64,000 nucleotides of DNA from JADJOM01 sp963817435 (GTDB lineage: Bacteria > Gemmatimonadota > Gemmatimonadetes > Gemmatimonadales > GWC2-71-9), in assembly GCA_963817435.1 (NCBI GenBank), contig CAWFNY010000001.1, positions 1,798,001-1,862,000 on the forward strand. Reading direction: 5' to 3'. A model generated the notes under the pieces. It was not told the origin of the DNA, ran no database searches, and saw only the letters and a list, made by a program, of their open reading frames with translations. Below are positions 35,930 to 45,131 of the stretch, piece after piece (within the stretch, counting starts at the first letter, position 1; each line of letters begins with the position of its first letter). The position numbers were made by a program, and so were the translations under genes.

Positions 35930-37434
35930 GACCGAGCCGAACTCAGCCAGTCCCCGCCCCCGCCCCGAATAGCACCGAAATCCATGGATCGTTGGCCCGG
36001 GGCATCGCCTGGACCGGCGCGGCGAAGTGGCTGACCCAGCTCGTCACCTGGGGCGCCACTCTGGTGGTGGCCCACATCCTGGGTCCGGATGCCTACGGCC
36101 TGGTCGGGATGGCGGGGCTGTTCATGGGGCTGGTGACGATGTTCACCGAGTTCGGGCTCGGCACCGCGATCGTCAGCCTGCGAACGCTCGACTGGAACCA
36201 GATCGCCCAGATCAACAGCGTGGCGGTGCTGCTCGGCCTCGGCGGCACGCTGATCACCTGCATCGCGGCCTGGCCGCTCTCGCGCTTCTTCCACGAGCCG
36301 GCGGTGATGTGGATCATCATCGCGATGAGCACCAACTTCCTGATCTCCGCCGTCCGGCTCGTCCCCTACTCGCTGCTGCAGCGCGACCTGTACTTCAAGC
36401 GACTCGCCATGCTGGAGAGCAGCCAGGCGATCATCTTCGCGCTGGCCAACATGCTGTTCGCGTGGCTCGGGTTCGGCTACTGGACGCTGGTGATCGGGGC
36501 GATCATCAGCCAGACCTACGGCACGGTGAGCACGCTGGTACTCAGGCGGCACGGCTTCGCGCGGCCATCCAGGGAGGGCACTCGGGGCGTGCTCAAGTTC
36601 AGCGGCCACATCCTGATCGGCCGGCTGGCCTGGTACTCCTACAGCAACTCCGACTTCGCGGTCGCGGGCCGGGTGCTCGGCAAGGCGGCGCTGGGTGCCT
36701 ACTCCTTCGCCTGGCAGTTCGCCGGGATCCCGATCGACAAGATCACCTCGATGGTCACCCGGGTGACGCCGGCGTACTTCTCCGCCGCGCAGAACGACAA
36801 TGCCACCATCCGGAAGATCCTGCTCAACGTCACCGAGGGCATCGCCTTTCTCACGCTGCCCGCGACCGTGGGCATCTCTCTCGTCGCGAAGGAATTCGTG
36901 CCGCTGGTGCTCGGGCCGGAGTGGAGCGCGACGGTCGCCCCGCTGCAGGTGCTCTGCGTCTATGCCTCCTATCGCTCGCTGGTGACGCTGCTGCCGCAGA
37001 TCCTCAACGTGAAGAACGACGCGCGCTGGACCATGTGGCTCGGTGTCGTCACCGCCGCGGTGCTCCCGGTCAGCTTCTACTTCGCCAGCCGCTACGGCCC
37101 TGTCGGCATCGCCTGGATGTGGATCCTGATCTATCCGATCTTCACGATCCCGCTGTACCGCCGTACCTTCGCCAAGATCGAGATGCCACTCCGCGATTAC
37201 CTGGCGGTACTCTGGCCCTCGATCCGCGGCACCCTGCTGATGGCGGCCGCGGTGATGGCGACGCGGCTGGTGCTCCCCGAGCAGTGGCCGCTCGCGGTCC
37301 GCTGCGGCGTGCTGGCCGGGACCGGCGCGCTGGTCTACACGGTGACAACGGGGCTCCCCCAGCGGGATCGGCTGCGCAAGATGATGGCGACCATCCGGAA
37401 GCCGCCCGCCAAGCCGGCGACGACGAATGCCTGA
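35930..37434 (+). CDS. Wzx-type lipid-linked oligosaccharide flippase (MOP family)
   Basis: About 500 residues with 12-14 membrane helices. ARGIAWTGAAKWLTQLVTWG then ILGPDAYGLVGMA is the standard N-terminus of WzxC/RfbX-like polysaccharide exporters. An uninterrupted frame begins only at a TTG at 35992, which would leave no residues before the first helix. An ATG at 35930 gives MTEPNSASPRPRP, and removing one C in the C-rich run near 35970 joins it to NSTEIHGSLARG and the flippase. I therefore propose 35930 as the start, with a one-base insertion error. It should flip the undecaprenyl-linked repeat unit to the periplasm. Confidence 0.82.
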
Positions 37435-38903
37435 GACAGGCCGTCCCGAGCCCTTCTACTCGGCCACCGGAACAATGCGCCCCGGGGCACCGCGCCTTCT
37501 GCTGCTGAGCTACTACTTTCCGCCGAGTCAGGCGGTGGGTGCGCTCCGGTGGCAGAAGTTCGCCGGCCACTTCGCGGAGGCGGGGGTGGGCCTCGACGTA
37601 CTCACCCTCGATCCGGCTGCGCTCACGAGGCCCGACACCGCCCGCCTCGCCGAACTGCCGGCCGGCACCCGGGTCTATGGAGTACCTCAACCGGCGCTCA
37701 CGACTGAGCGGATCGAACGCGCCCTCCTCGCGCTGAAACAGTCGCTGCGCCCCGCGCGCCCTGCGACTCCGACGGGGCAGGCCGTTCCTCGCCACCCCTC
37801 GCGCCGCCCCGACGGCGGTTCCACGCGCCGATTCGTATTCGCAGGCGGAGATTCTCGGGGGTCAGGTGACGGGGTCCGGGCTCGCGCGCGCCTGGCATGC
37901 CCGGCAGGACCTGGCCCGTATCGAGGCGTGGGCGCGTGCGGCGGCAGACATCGGCGCGCAGATCCTCGAACCTGGAGTCCATCGCGCGATCATCAGTTGC
38001 GGCCCGCCGCATCCGGTGCATGAAGGGGCCCGGCGGCTGGCGCGAGGATCGGGGCTGCCGTTCATCGTGGATCTGCGTGATCCCTGGGCACTGGTCGAAC
38101 GGCTGCCGGCTCACATCGCGAGCCCGTACTGGTATCGCCGCTCGGCGCGGGACGAGCGCCGAGTCGTCGCCGATGCGTCGCTGATCGTGCTCAACACCGA
38201 GTCGGCCCAGGCTGCCATGCAGCGAAGCCATCCGGACCGGGCCGACAGGATCCGGTGCGTGATGAACGGGTGCGACGAGGAGGTCGCCGTGATGGCCGAG
38301 CGCACCGATCGGTTCCTGGTCGCGTACGCCGGCTCGGTATACCTCGACCGCGATCCGCGCCCGCTCTTCCGGGCCGCGCGGGCGGTCATCGAGGAGCTGG
38401 GCCTCACGCCCGCGGAGTTCGCGATCGAGTTCATGGGCAACGCGCGGAGCTACGGCGGGCACACGCTCGGCTCGATCGCCGGCCAGGAAGGCGTCGGGGA
38501 GTTCGTGCGGGTCCATGCGGCCCGGCCGCGTGCAGAGGCGCTCGCGTTCCTCGCCGGCGCGTCCATGCTGCTGAGCCTCCCGCAGGACAGCGAGATGGCG
38601 ATCCCGTCCAAGATCTTCGAATACTTCCAGTACGACGCCTTCCTGCTGGCGCTCGCGGAGCACGACAGCGCCACCGAACGACTGTTGCGCGGGACCACCG
38701 CCGACACCGTCTCCTCGCGCGACATCGCCGGCATCACGCGCGTGCTCCGGGAGCGGTACCTCGGCTGGAAACGGGGCGAGCGCCCCCAGGCCCTCGCCCG
38801 GGAGGAGCGTTTCACCCGGCGCCATCAGGCGGGGCTGCTGCTCGCGGCGCTCGCGCCGCTGATCGGGCTCAAGCTGCCGGTGGAGGCGCCATGCGCGCGC
38901 TGA
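37427..38903 (+). CDS. GT4-like glycosyltransferase, one frameshift
   Basis: The N-terminal frame reads RLLLLSYYFPPSQAVGALRW and VGLDVLTLDP, typical of GT-B glycosyltransferases with a long N-terminal domain. After LALKQSLRP the frame breaks near 37755, and removing one base leads into ALRLRRGRPFLATP, then GPPHPVHEGARRL, VDLRDPWALVERL, YAGSVYLDRDPRPLFRA and PQDSEMAIPSKIFEYFQYDA. The total is about 490 residues. The ATG at 37427 overlaps the flippase stop by eight bases; a later ATG at 37475 is possible. Stop at 38903. It probably adds one sugar of the repeat unit. Confidence 0.78.
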
Positions 38904-39922
38904 AGCAGGCTCTGCTCGGCGCCGTCACCTCACGGCCCATCATCCGTGCCGTGCGCCCGACGATGGAGCGGCACGCGACGATCTTCATGCTGCACCGCTT
39001 CAAGAATCCGGAGACCGGCTCGGACGGCATGGACCCGGCGGTGGTGCGCCAGGGACTGGCGCGGCTCCGCGCTGACGGGTTCGAACTGGTGAGCCTCGAC
39101 GCAATGTTCCAGCGGCTCAGCGCCGGGGAGCCGCTCCGCGGTGCGGTCGCGTTCACGATTGACGATGGCTACCTCGATCATGCGACCGTCGCCGGGCCGC
39201 TCTTCGGCGAGTTCGACTGCCCGGTGACGACGTTTCTCTGCACCGGCTTCCTCGACCGAAAGCTCTGGTTCTGGTGGGACCGGATCGGCTACGTCTTCGA
39301 GCAGACGACCCGGCAGAACTTCCTGTTCGAGTTCGGCGGCCGGGAGCTGCTGTGCGAGTGGACGACGGAGGAGGGCCGGCGCCGCTCGCGGCTCGACTTC
39401 ATCGAGCGCTGCAAGCGGGTCCCCGATGCGGAGAAGCTCGCCGGCATTCTCCGGCTCGCGAAGGCCGCGGAGGTCTCCCTCCCCGCATCGCCGCCGCCGG
39501 CGTACGCGCCGATGTCATGGGACCAGGCCCGCGGCTGCGAGAGGCGCGGGATGGGGTTCGGGCCGCACACCCTCACGCATCCCATCCTGTCGCAGACGCC
39601 TGACACGCAGTCCGAGGCCGAGATCCGTGGCTCCTGGTTCCGGCTGAAGGAGGAGCTGGCACAGCCGGTGCCGGTCTTCTGCTATCCCAACGGCAGTCCC
39701 GCCGACTTCGGCGCCCGGGAGATGGCGACCTTCCGGTCGATCGGACTGGCCGGCGCCGTCGTCGGCACTGCGGGCTACGCCGGTAACGCGAGCTTCAAGA
39801 AGAGCGCGGATGCGCCCTTCCTGGTGCGCCGCTTCGCCTTCCCGCATGCACGTCCGATGATGGTACAGTACGCCTGCGGCCTCGAACGGCTGAAACAACT
39901 GCTGCGCGGTGGTGAGCAATGA
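38891..39922 (+). CDS. Polysaccharide deacetylase family protein
   Basis: 343 residues. The ATG at 38891 has GGAGG seven bases upstream and overlaps the previous gene by 13 bases; a much longer frame to 38255 lies over that gene and was rejected. Motifs: AFTIDDGYLDH (aspartates), FGPHTLTHPILS (histidines), VFCYPNGSPADF. Between motifs one and two is an insertion of about 100 residues with many aromatic residues (KLWFWWDRIGYVFEQ), as in a subfamily of deacetylases found in polysaccharide clusters. The next gene overlaps by four bases. Confidence 0.87.
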   Translation: MRALKQALLGAVTSRPIIRAVRPTMERHATIFMLHRFKNPETGSDGMDPAVVRQGLARLRADGFELVSLDAMFQRLSAGEPLRGAVAFTIDDGYLDHATVAGPLFGEFDCPVTTFLCTGFLDRKLWFWWDRIGYVFEQTTRQNFLFEFGGRELLCEWTTEEGRRRSRLDFIERCKRVPDAEKLAGILRLAKAAEVSLPASPPPAYAPMSWDQARGCERRGMGFGPHTLTHPILSQTPDTQSEAEIRGSWFRLKEELAQPVPVFCYPNGSPADFGAREMATFRSIGLAGAVVGTAGYAGNASFKKSADAPFLVRRFAFPHARPMMVQYACGLERLKQLLRGGEQ

Positions 39923-40542
39923 CAATTCTTGGGCTGCTCTTCGGGCTTGCCTCCAAGGTCAAGCGACGGATCGAGCGCGAACGTCTCGACCGCCGTTGGG
40001 CAGCCTTGCGTGCGCGAGGCATGCGCATCGGGAATCGCGTCAATCTCCCCTTTTCCACCTGGATCGACACCAGTCACTGTTTCCTCATCAGCATCGGCGA
40101 CGATACCGGGTTCGGGCCCGACTGCCTGATCCTGGCGCACGATGCCCAGATGGACGAATACCTGAACGCCGCCAGGCTTGGCCGCGTCGTGATACACGAG
40201 TCCTGTCATATCGGAGCGCGGACGACGATCCTCGCCGGCGTGGAAATCGGACCGCGCACAATCGTGGGGGCGAACTCCGTGGTCTCGCGGTCCCTGCCAC
40301 CGGACACAGTCTGCGCCGGGAACCCCGCCAAGGTGATCTGTACGCTGGAGGAATACCTGGCCAGGCACCGTGAGCGGATGGAACAGCTTCCGAAATTCGA
40401 CTACATGCAGTACGACGCCAAGTTCCTCTCGCCGGCCCGCAAAGCCGAGCTTATCAAGGCCGTCTCGGTTGACGACGCCTACATGATCGGCGGCTTCGAG
40501 GCCGAGCGTCGGGGCGTGGCAGGGACTCCGCGCACCGACTGA
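39919..40542 (+). CDS. Left-handed beta-helix (hexapeptide) acyltransferase
   Basis: 207 residues. Hexapeptide-repeat character is seen in GMRIGNRVNLPFSTWIDTS, LISIGDDTGFGPDC, VVIHESCHIGARTTILAGVE and IGPRTIVGANSVVSRSLPP, followed by AGNPAKVI, the end of the coil in WcaF/NodL-type O-acetyltransferases. A C-terminal helical extension of about 60 residues follows. It should acetylate, or otherwise acylate from acyl-CoA, a sugar of the repeat unit. It starts with ATGA overlap on the deacetylase, so the operon contains both acyl-removing and acyl-adding activities. Confidence 0.85.
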   Translation: MTILGLLFGLASKVKRRIERERLDRRWAALRARGMRIGNRVNLPFSTWIDTSHCFLISIGDDTGFGPDCLILAHDAQMDEYLNAARLGRVVIHESCHIGARTTILAGVEIGPRTIVGANSVVSRSLPPDTVCAGNPAKVICTLEEYLARHRERMEQLPKFDYMQYDAKFLSPARKAELIKAVSVDDAYMIGGFEAERRGVAGTPRTD

Positions 40543-40583
40543 TCACGGCCGGCCACCACCTCTCGACCCTCGATCCGAATCCC

Positions 40584-42638
40584 ATGCCGCTCCTCGCCGA
40601 CCTGAAATCGCTGGCGCGCATCAGCGTCGACGCCCAAGCCTGGCGCGGCACCCATCGTATGTTCCTGGCCCAGAGCCTCGTCGGCCTCGACCGCAACAGC
40701 CGTGCGGGGTACAGCGATGACGATCACCTGCGCGCAGCCGCCGAATGGCTGGGCCGGGCCCAGGATGCTACCGGTGACGGCGGCGTCGCGGGGCGCTACT
40801 CGCTCATGAAGGGGTGGACCTCCTCGTACCCCGAGACCACCGGTTACCTGATCCCGACGCTGCTCCGTCTCGCCGAGGTCACAGGCGACGCGAGCTATCG
40901 AGACCGGGCAAAGCGTTGCCTCGAATTTCTGCTCGGCGTCCAGCTCGAATCGGGGGCATTCCCGGGAATGGAGATCGCCGAGAACCGCACCCAGCCCTCG
41001 ATCTTCAACACCGCGCAGATCATCAACGGCCTCCGGGCGTGGCATGCGGCCACCGGCGAAGAGCGGGTGCTCGTGGCGATGAAGCGCGCCTGCGACTGGC
41101 TGGTCGCCGAACAGGATGCGGACGGCGCCTGGCGGAAGCACCTCTACGGCAAGGACACCTACAGCTACATGTCGCACGCCGGCTGCTGGATCGCCGAAAT
41201 GGGGGAATATCTTGGCGAGCAGCGCTACCTCGACAGCGCCCGGGCGCATCTCGAATGGGTACTGGCGCAGCAGAACCCGGAGAGCGGCTTCTTCGACAAG
41301 AGCGGCTTCAGCATCGCCAAACATCACAAGGGGGCGGTCACCCACACGATCGCGTATACGATCTGGGGCGTCCTCATGATGTCCCGCATCCTGGGGCACG
41401 AGCGCGGCCTGGCAGCGGCGCGGTTCTCCGCACTCAGGGTGGCGCGGCGACTGGAGCTCTCGCGCTGGCTGCCGGGCGTGCTCGATGAGAACTGGAAGAG
41501 CCAGGCGAACTATGCCTGCCCCACCGGCAACGCGCAGATGGCGCTGGTCTGGTTCGAACTGCACCGGCTCAAGCGCGATCCGGCGCTGGTCAGTGCCGCC
41601 TGCAAAGCCCTCGACCTCGTGAAGCGGGCCCAGCCCATGCACTCGGCGGAACCGGGCATCCGGGGCGGCATCCCCGGCTCGGCTCCCATCTGGGGAGGCT
41701 ATGTCTACATGAGCCTCCCCAACTGGGCAGCGAAGTTCTTCATCGACGCACTGCTGGTGAAGCGCGAGGTGCTGGCGGGACTCGCGGCACCGCCCTCCGC
41801 GGCTCCCGCGGTATCCGCAGGCGTGCCATCGACGATTCCGGCAAAGCGGTCCTCCGCGAACGCTGCCCGGCCTCGCATCGTCATGCTGGCCTCGCCTGGC
41901 GCGCACAAGGTGGAGCAGATGGTCAAGGCATGGTCCGGGTGGGGCTTCAAGCCGGACTGCGTAGTGCTCTCCAGCGAGCCAGATGCGCCCGCCAGGACGC
42001 GCCTCTGGAAGCGCATCCAGCAGGACGGGCTCGGCGTTCTCATCGGACAGAAGTTTGCGCGCCGCACCGGGGCCGCCGGCCCGAAGCCCCACCCGGTCTA
42101 CGTGGCGCCCGGTGAACCGGTGGACAGCTACTGCCGGCGAATGGGGATTCGCTTCATCGAAGTGGGGCCGCTCGACAGCCCTGCGGCGATTGCCGCGGTG
42201 CAGGCGCAACAGCCCGACCTCGCGATCTACGCCGGCGCAGGGATTCTCAGGAAGGGGATCCTCGACGTTCCCCGAATCGGCACCATCAACGCCCACATGG
42301 GCATCCTGCCGGAATTCCGGGGTATGAACGTGGCGGAGTGGAGCCGGTGGTATGGCGTCCCGACGGGATGCACCGTCCATCTGGTCGATCCCGGGATCGA
42401 CACGGGAGACATCGTGTGCGTCCGGGCGGTCTCGACGGCGACGGCGAAGAGCATCTTCGAATTGCGGCAGCTCATCGACGCGGCGCAGATCGCGCTGCTC
42501 GGCGAAGTCGTGGAGTACGTCGTGGCCACGGGGGAGCTGCCGGCGCGCCGTTCACAGCAGGCAGGAGAGGGCCGGCAGTACTTCGCGATGCATCCCGAGG
42601 TGCGTCAGCTCCTGGACCAGTCGCTGGCGGGAAGCTGA
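40584..42638 (+). CDS. Six-hairpin (alpha/alpha barrel) domain fused to formyltransferase domain
   Basis: 684 residues. Residues ~20-400 are helical-repeat sequence with ETTGYLIPTLLRLAEVTGD, WLVAEQDADGAWRKH and HTIAYTIWGVLMM, like six-hairpin glycosidase or terpene-cyclase-like alpha/alpha barrels. After a Pro/Ala-rich linker (about 385-415), residues ~425-684 match the methionyl-tRNA/sugar formyltransferase fold: INAHMGILPEFRG with catalytic Asn569 and His571, and HLVDPGIDTGDI with Asp602. The second half probably N-formylates an amino sugar nucleotide using formyl-tetrahydrofolate; the first half may bind or cleave glycan. It is last gene of the Wzx operon, 41 bases after the acyltransferase. 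I know no named family with this pairing. Confidence 0.8.
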   Translation: MPLLADLKSLARISVDAQAWRGTHRMFLAQSLVGLDRNSRAGYSDDDHLRAAAEWLGRAQDATGDGGVAGRYSLMKGWTSSYPETTGYLIPTLLRLAEVTGDASYRDRAKRCLEFLLGVQLESGAFPGMEIAENRTQPSIFNTAQIINGLRAWHAATGEERVLVAMKRACDWLVAEQDADGAWRKHLYGKDTYSYMSHAGCWIAEMGEYLGEQRYLDSARAHLEWVLAQQNPESGFFDKSGFSIAKHHKGAVTHTIAYTIWGVLMMSRILGHERGLAAARFSALRVARRLELSRWLPGVLDENWKSQANYACPTGNAQMALVWFELHRLKRDPALVSAACKALDLVKRAQPMHSAEPGIRGGIPGSAPIWGGYVYMSLPNWAAKFFIDALLVKREVLAGLAAPPSAAPAVSAGVPSTIPAKRSSANAARPRIVMLASPGAHKVEQMVKAWSGWGFKPDCVVLSSEPDAPARTRLWKRIQQDGLGVLIGQKFARRTGAAGPKPHPVYVAPGEPVDSYCRRMGIRFIEVGPLDSPAAIAAVQAQQPDLAIYAGAGILRKGILDVPRIGTINAHMGILPEFRGMNVAEWSRWYGVPTGCTVHLVDPGIDTGDIVCVRAVSTATAKSIFELRQLIDAAQIALLGEVVEYVVATGELPARRSQQAGEGRQYFAMHPEVRQLLDQSLAGS

Positions 42639-42666
42639 GCCTCCCCGGCATCGGGCGCGGGCGGGT

Positions 42667-43570
42667 TCAGCGGCCCTTCGCGTACAGGGTCTTCCACTCG
42701 GGAAAGTCGCGACCGAGCAGGGCGGAGAGCTCCCGGGTCTGTTCGAGCTGGATGGGGCGCAGGAAGTCCTTCACCGCGTCGGATTCGACTTCCCGCCGCT
42801 TCACCGTCCGCCGAGTGAGCCCGCTCACGAAGCTGCGCACTCCTTCGGGAATCATCGGGCGGAGGCTTGCGGTAGAGGCCCGACTGCCGGATCTGGAAGA
42901 GCCCCGCCCACCCCTTCGCCTGTCGCAGCTCCTCGGGGGTCACATGTTCCGGCGTATGGATCGACTTCGGCACGAAGCCCTGACTCACGCCAAGCCAAGC
43001 GAAGATCCGCCGGACCGAGCCTTCAGGATCGCCGCTCAGCTCCTCGGTCGTCAGGGTATGGACGCTCTCCCGGCCCCAGGTCTTGAAGTAGGGAGCGAGC
43101 TGCATCGCGTAGTGGCTGACGTCGCGGAAGTGCGACTCTTCCTTGATGGCGGTGAGCATGTCGCGGCGCTCGTCGCGATTGCGGACCATGTGCCAGTAGT
43201 GGCTGATGGTACGCTCGACCGGGTCCCGCATGATGTAGATGAAGCGCGCCTTCGGCGCGAAGGCGGAGAGCCGCGCGATGACGCCGTCGATCTGGGGCAG
43301 CTTGGTGTAGCTGGTGCTCGACTCCCCGATCACCTTCCGGTCACCGGCCGCGGCGAAGAGCGCGAGGTAGCGGTCCTCCCCCTTCCAGAAGCCCTGCTCC
43401 TCCATCCAGGGATACCAGGTCTTGAGATCCTCCCGGGAGACGAAGTAGCTCGGCTCCTTCGGTTCGCACATGAAGATCTCGGGGTGTTCCGCGAGGTAGA
43501 CATGGAGGGAACTGGTCCCGGACTTCATCGCCCCGATGATGAACAGATTGGGCTTGCGGGAAAGATCCAC
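42667..43570 (-). CDS. PAPS-dependent sulfotransferase, one frameshift
   Basis: About 300 residues. NLFIIGAMKSGTSSLHVYL holds the 5'-phosphosulfate loop and FIYIMRDPVERTISHYWHM the 3'-phosphate site, as in bacterial carbohydrate sulfotransferases. The frame breaks near 42868 after SGLYRKPP; removing one C joins it to PMIPEGVRSFVSG and the end LYAKGR at 42667. The start was set at GTG 43570 because GAGAGG lies seven bases upstream; an ATG at 43597 is the alternative. It would sulfate the polysaccharide, using PAPS from the CysN pathway, and release PAP for CysQ. Confidence 0.85.
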
Positions 43571-43695
43571 GGCGTTCCTCTCGTATGGCGGCGGCATGGC
43601 ACGGGAATTTCGCAGCGCAACATATCGGACGCTGCTCGGCGCCGGTAGCCCGAGCGAAATGTGGGCCAAGCACCGCGCCAGGGCGCGGAAACCGC

Positions 43696-43774
43696 CCGGA
43701 AATTGGCGGAAGTGCGCCGGAAATCGGCGGAAGCCTCCGGTCAAACCGTGCAGTGCCCCGGAAATCCGCGGAAG
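43696..43774. repeat. Degenerate 21-base tandem repeat
   Basis: The core CCGGAAATyGGCGGAAG occurs at 43696-43712 and 43717-43733 (period 21), and as CCGGAAATCCGCGGAAG at 43758-43774, 41 bases later, with a decayed copy between (from about 43737). Confidence 0.6.
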
Positions 43775-43823
43775 CGCGCCGTCAAGCGGATATGGCGAGG
43801 CGGAAGGCTGGATCCTCCCGGCT

Positions 43824-43924
43824 CGTCGCTGAAGCGACGGCTCGGCTGAGGTCGCTGAAGCGACCAGAGGCCTGAGGTCACCTTAGTGACAGCAGCCGAG
43901 TCGCGGCTTCAGCCGCGGACTCGG
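43824..43924. repeat. Cluster of REP-like tetraloop hairpins
   Basis: CGTCGC-TGAA-GCGACG at 43824-43839, GGTCGC-TGAA-GCGACC at 43850-43865, GTCAC-CTTA-GTGAC at 43877-43890, and CGCGGC-TTCA-GCCGCG at 43902-43917. The last is extended by outer arms CCGAGT/ACTCGG to 43896-43924. The TTCA loop is the complement of TGAA, so copies lie in both orientations. No T-tract follows any of them. Confidence 0.65.
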
Positions 43925-43976
43925 GAGCGCGCGCCCGGCCTACTCCCTGTCACGGGCTGAGGATAGCATTCACCGC

Positions 43977-45108
43977 ATGAGCGCTTCGGCTGGCGGAAGT
44001 AAGACGATTGCATTGATGCTCGAGTCGGATGGCCCCGGCGGGGCGGAGCATGTGCTGCTCCATCTCGCCGAGGGGCTGCAGGCGCGGGGGCATACCATCG
44101 TGCCGGTGCTGCGGGGCATCAGCAGGGGGAAGGCGTGGCTTCAGGGCCAGTTCCGGCAGCGGGGGATCGAACCGGAGCTGTTCTACATCGATTCGCCGAT
44201 CGACTGGAAGTGCGCCCGTGGCCTGATGGAGATCTTCCGGCGGCGCGACGTGGATGTGGTCCATAGCCACGAATTCACGATGGCGGTGTATGGGGCCGTG
44301 GCGGCGCGACTGACCGGGCGGGCCCATCTCATCACCATGCACGGCACCCGGACGTTTGCGAAGCGCTGGCGCCGCCGGGCGGCGCTCCGCTGGGCGATCC
44401 GCCACAGTGTGGCGACGGTGGGGGTCTCCCGCCCCACCGCCGACTTCGTGGAGACCTCGCTCGGGCTTCCGGCGGGGGCCGTCGGCGTGGTCGAGAACGG
44501 GATCGTCCCTCACCGTGGCGAGCGGCAGCCGGTCCGCGACGAATTGCACGTGCCCGCCGAGGTGCCGCTGATCGTCGCCGTGGGCAATCTCTACAAGGTG
44601 AAGGGCCACATCGTGCTGCTCCGGGCCCTCGTCGCGCTTGCGAAACGGCGGCCCGAGCTGGCGTGGCGGCTCGCGATTGCGGGACGGGGGGAGGAAGAGA
44701 GTGCGCTGCGGGAGTTCGCCCAGCAGAACGGCCTCGGCGACCGGGTCAGTCTACTGGGGTATCGGACCGACGTGCCGAATCTGCTCGCCGCGGGCGACAT
44801 CTGGGTGATGCCCTCACTCTCGGAGGGACTGCCGCTGTCGCTGCTCGAGGCGATGTTCGCCGGCAAGGCGATCCTGGCCTCGCGGGTCGGCGGGATTCCC
44901 GACGTGATCAGCGGAAGGAGAAGAAGGGCTGCTGAGCGCGCCGGGAGATGAGCAGGATGTCGCCGCGCAACTGGAGCGGCTGCTGTCGGATTCCGCGTTG
45001 CGGAGCCGGCTTGGCTCCGCCGCGGAGGCGCATGCGGAGCGGGACTACCGGCTGGAACGGACGATCGACCAGTACGAACGCCTCTACGCCCTCCCCCGCA
45101 GTCGCTGA
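43977..45108 (+). CDS. GT4-family glycosyltransferase, one frameshift
   Basis: About 376 residues. ALMLESDGPGGAEHVLLHLA opens the GT-B fold, VVHSHEFTMAVYGAVAAR and GRAHLITMHGTR follow, PLIVAVGNLYKVKGHIVLL starts the donor domain, and MPSLSEGLPLSLLEAMFAG carries EX7E. The frame breaks near 44915; removing one A joins DVISGG to EEGLLSAPGDEQDVAAQLE and the natural end LYALPRSR at 45108. The first ATG at 43977 gives MSASAGGSKT. It is isolated: it diverges from the sulfotransferase and converges with the next GT2, 23 bases on. Confidence 0.85.
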
Positions 45109-45131
45109 CCTCCGGTAGCGTCTCGCGGCGA

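Larger units (their letters stand above)
43571..43976. other. 406-base divergent spacer with tandem repeats and hairpins
   Basis: No gene is supported; the frames that cross it merely follow the repeats. It holds degenerate 21-base repeats at 43696-43774 and four tetraloop hairpins at 43824-43924, and must also contain promoters for the sulfotransferase (minus) and the GT4 (plus). Confidence 0.6.

Noticed and set aside
43536..43875. Plus-strand frames with heptad-like repeats in the sulfotransferase leader
   Set aside because: The repeats follow the 21-base DNA repeat in every frame; no start signal or family match favours translation.
43824..43924. CRISPR array
   Set aside because: The repeated units are short palindromes with tetraloops at irregular spacing and no unique spacers of constant length; no cas gene is present.
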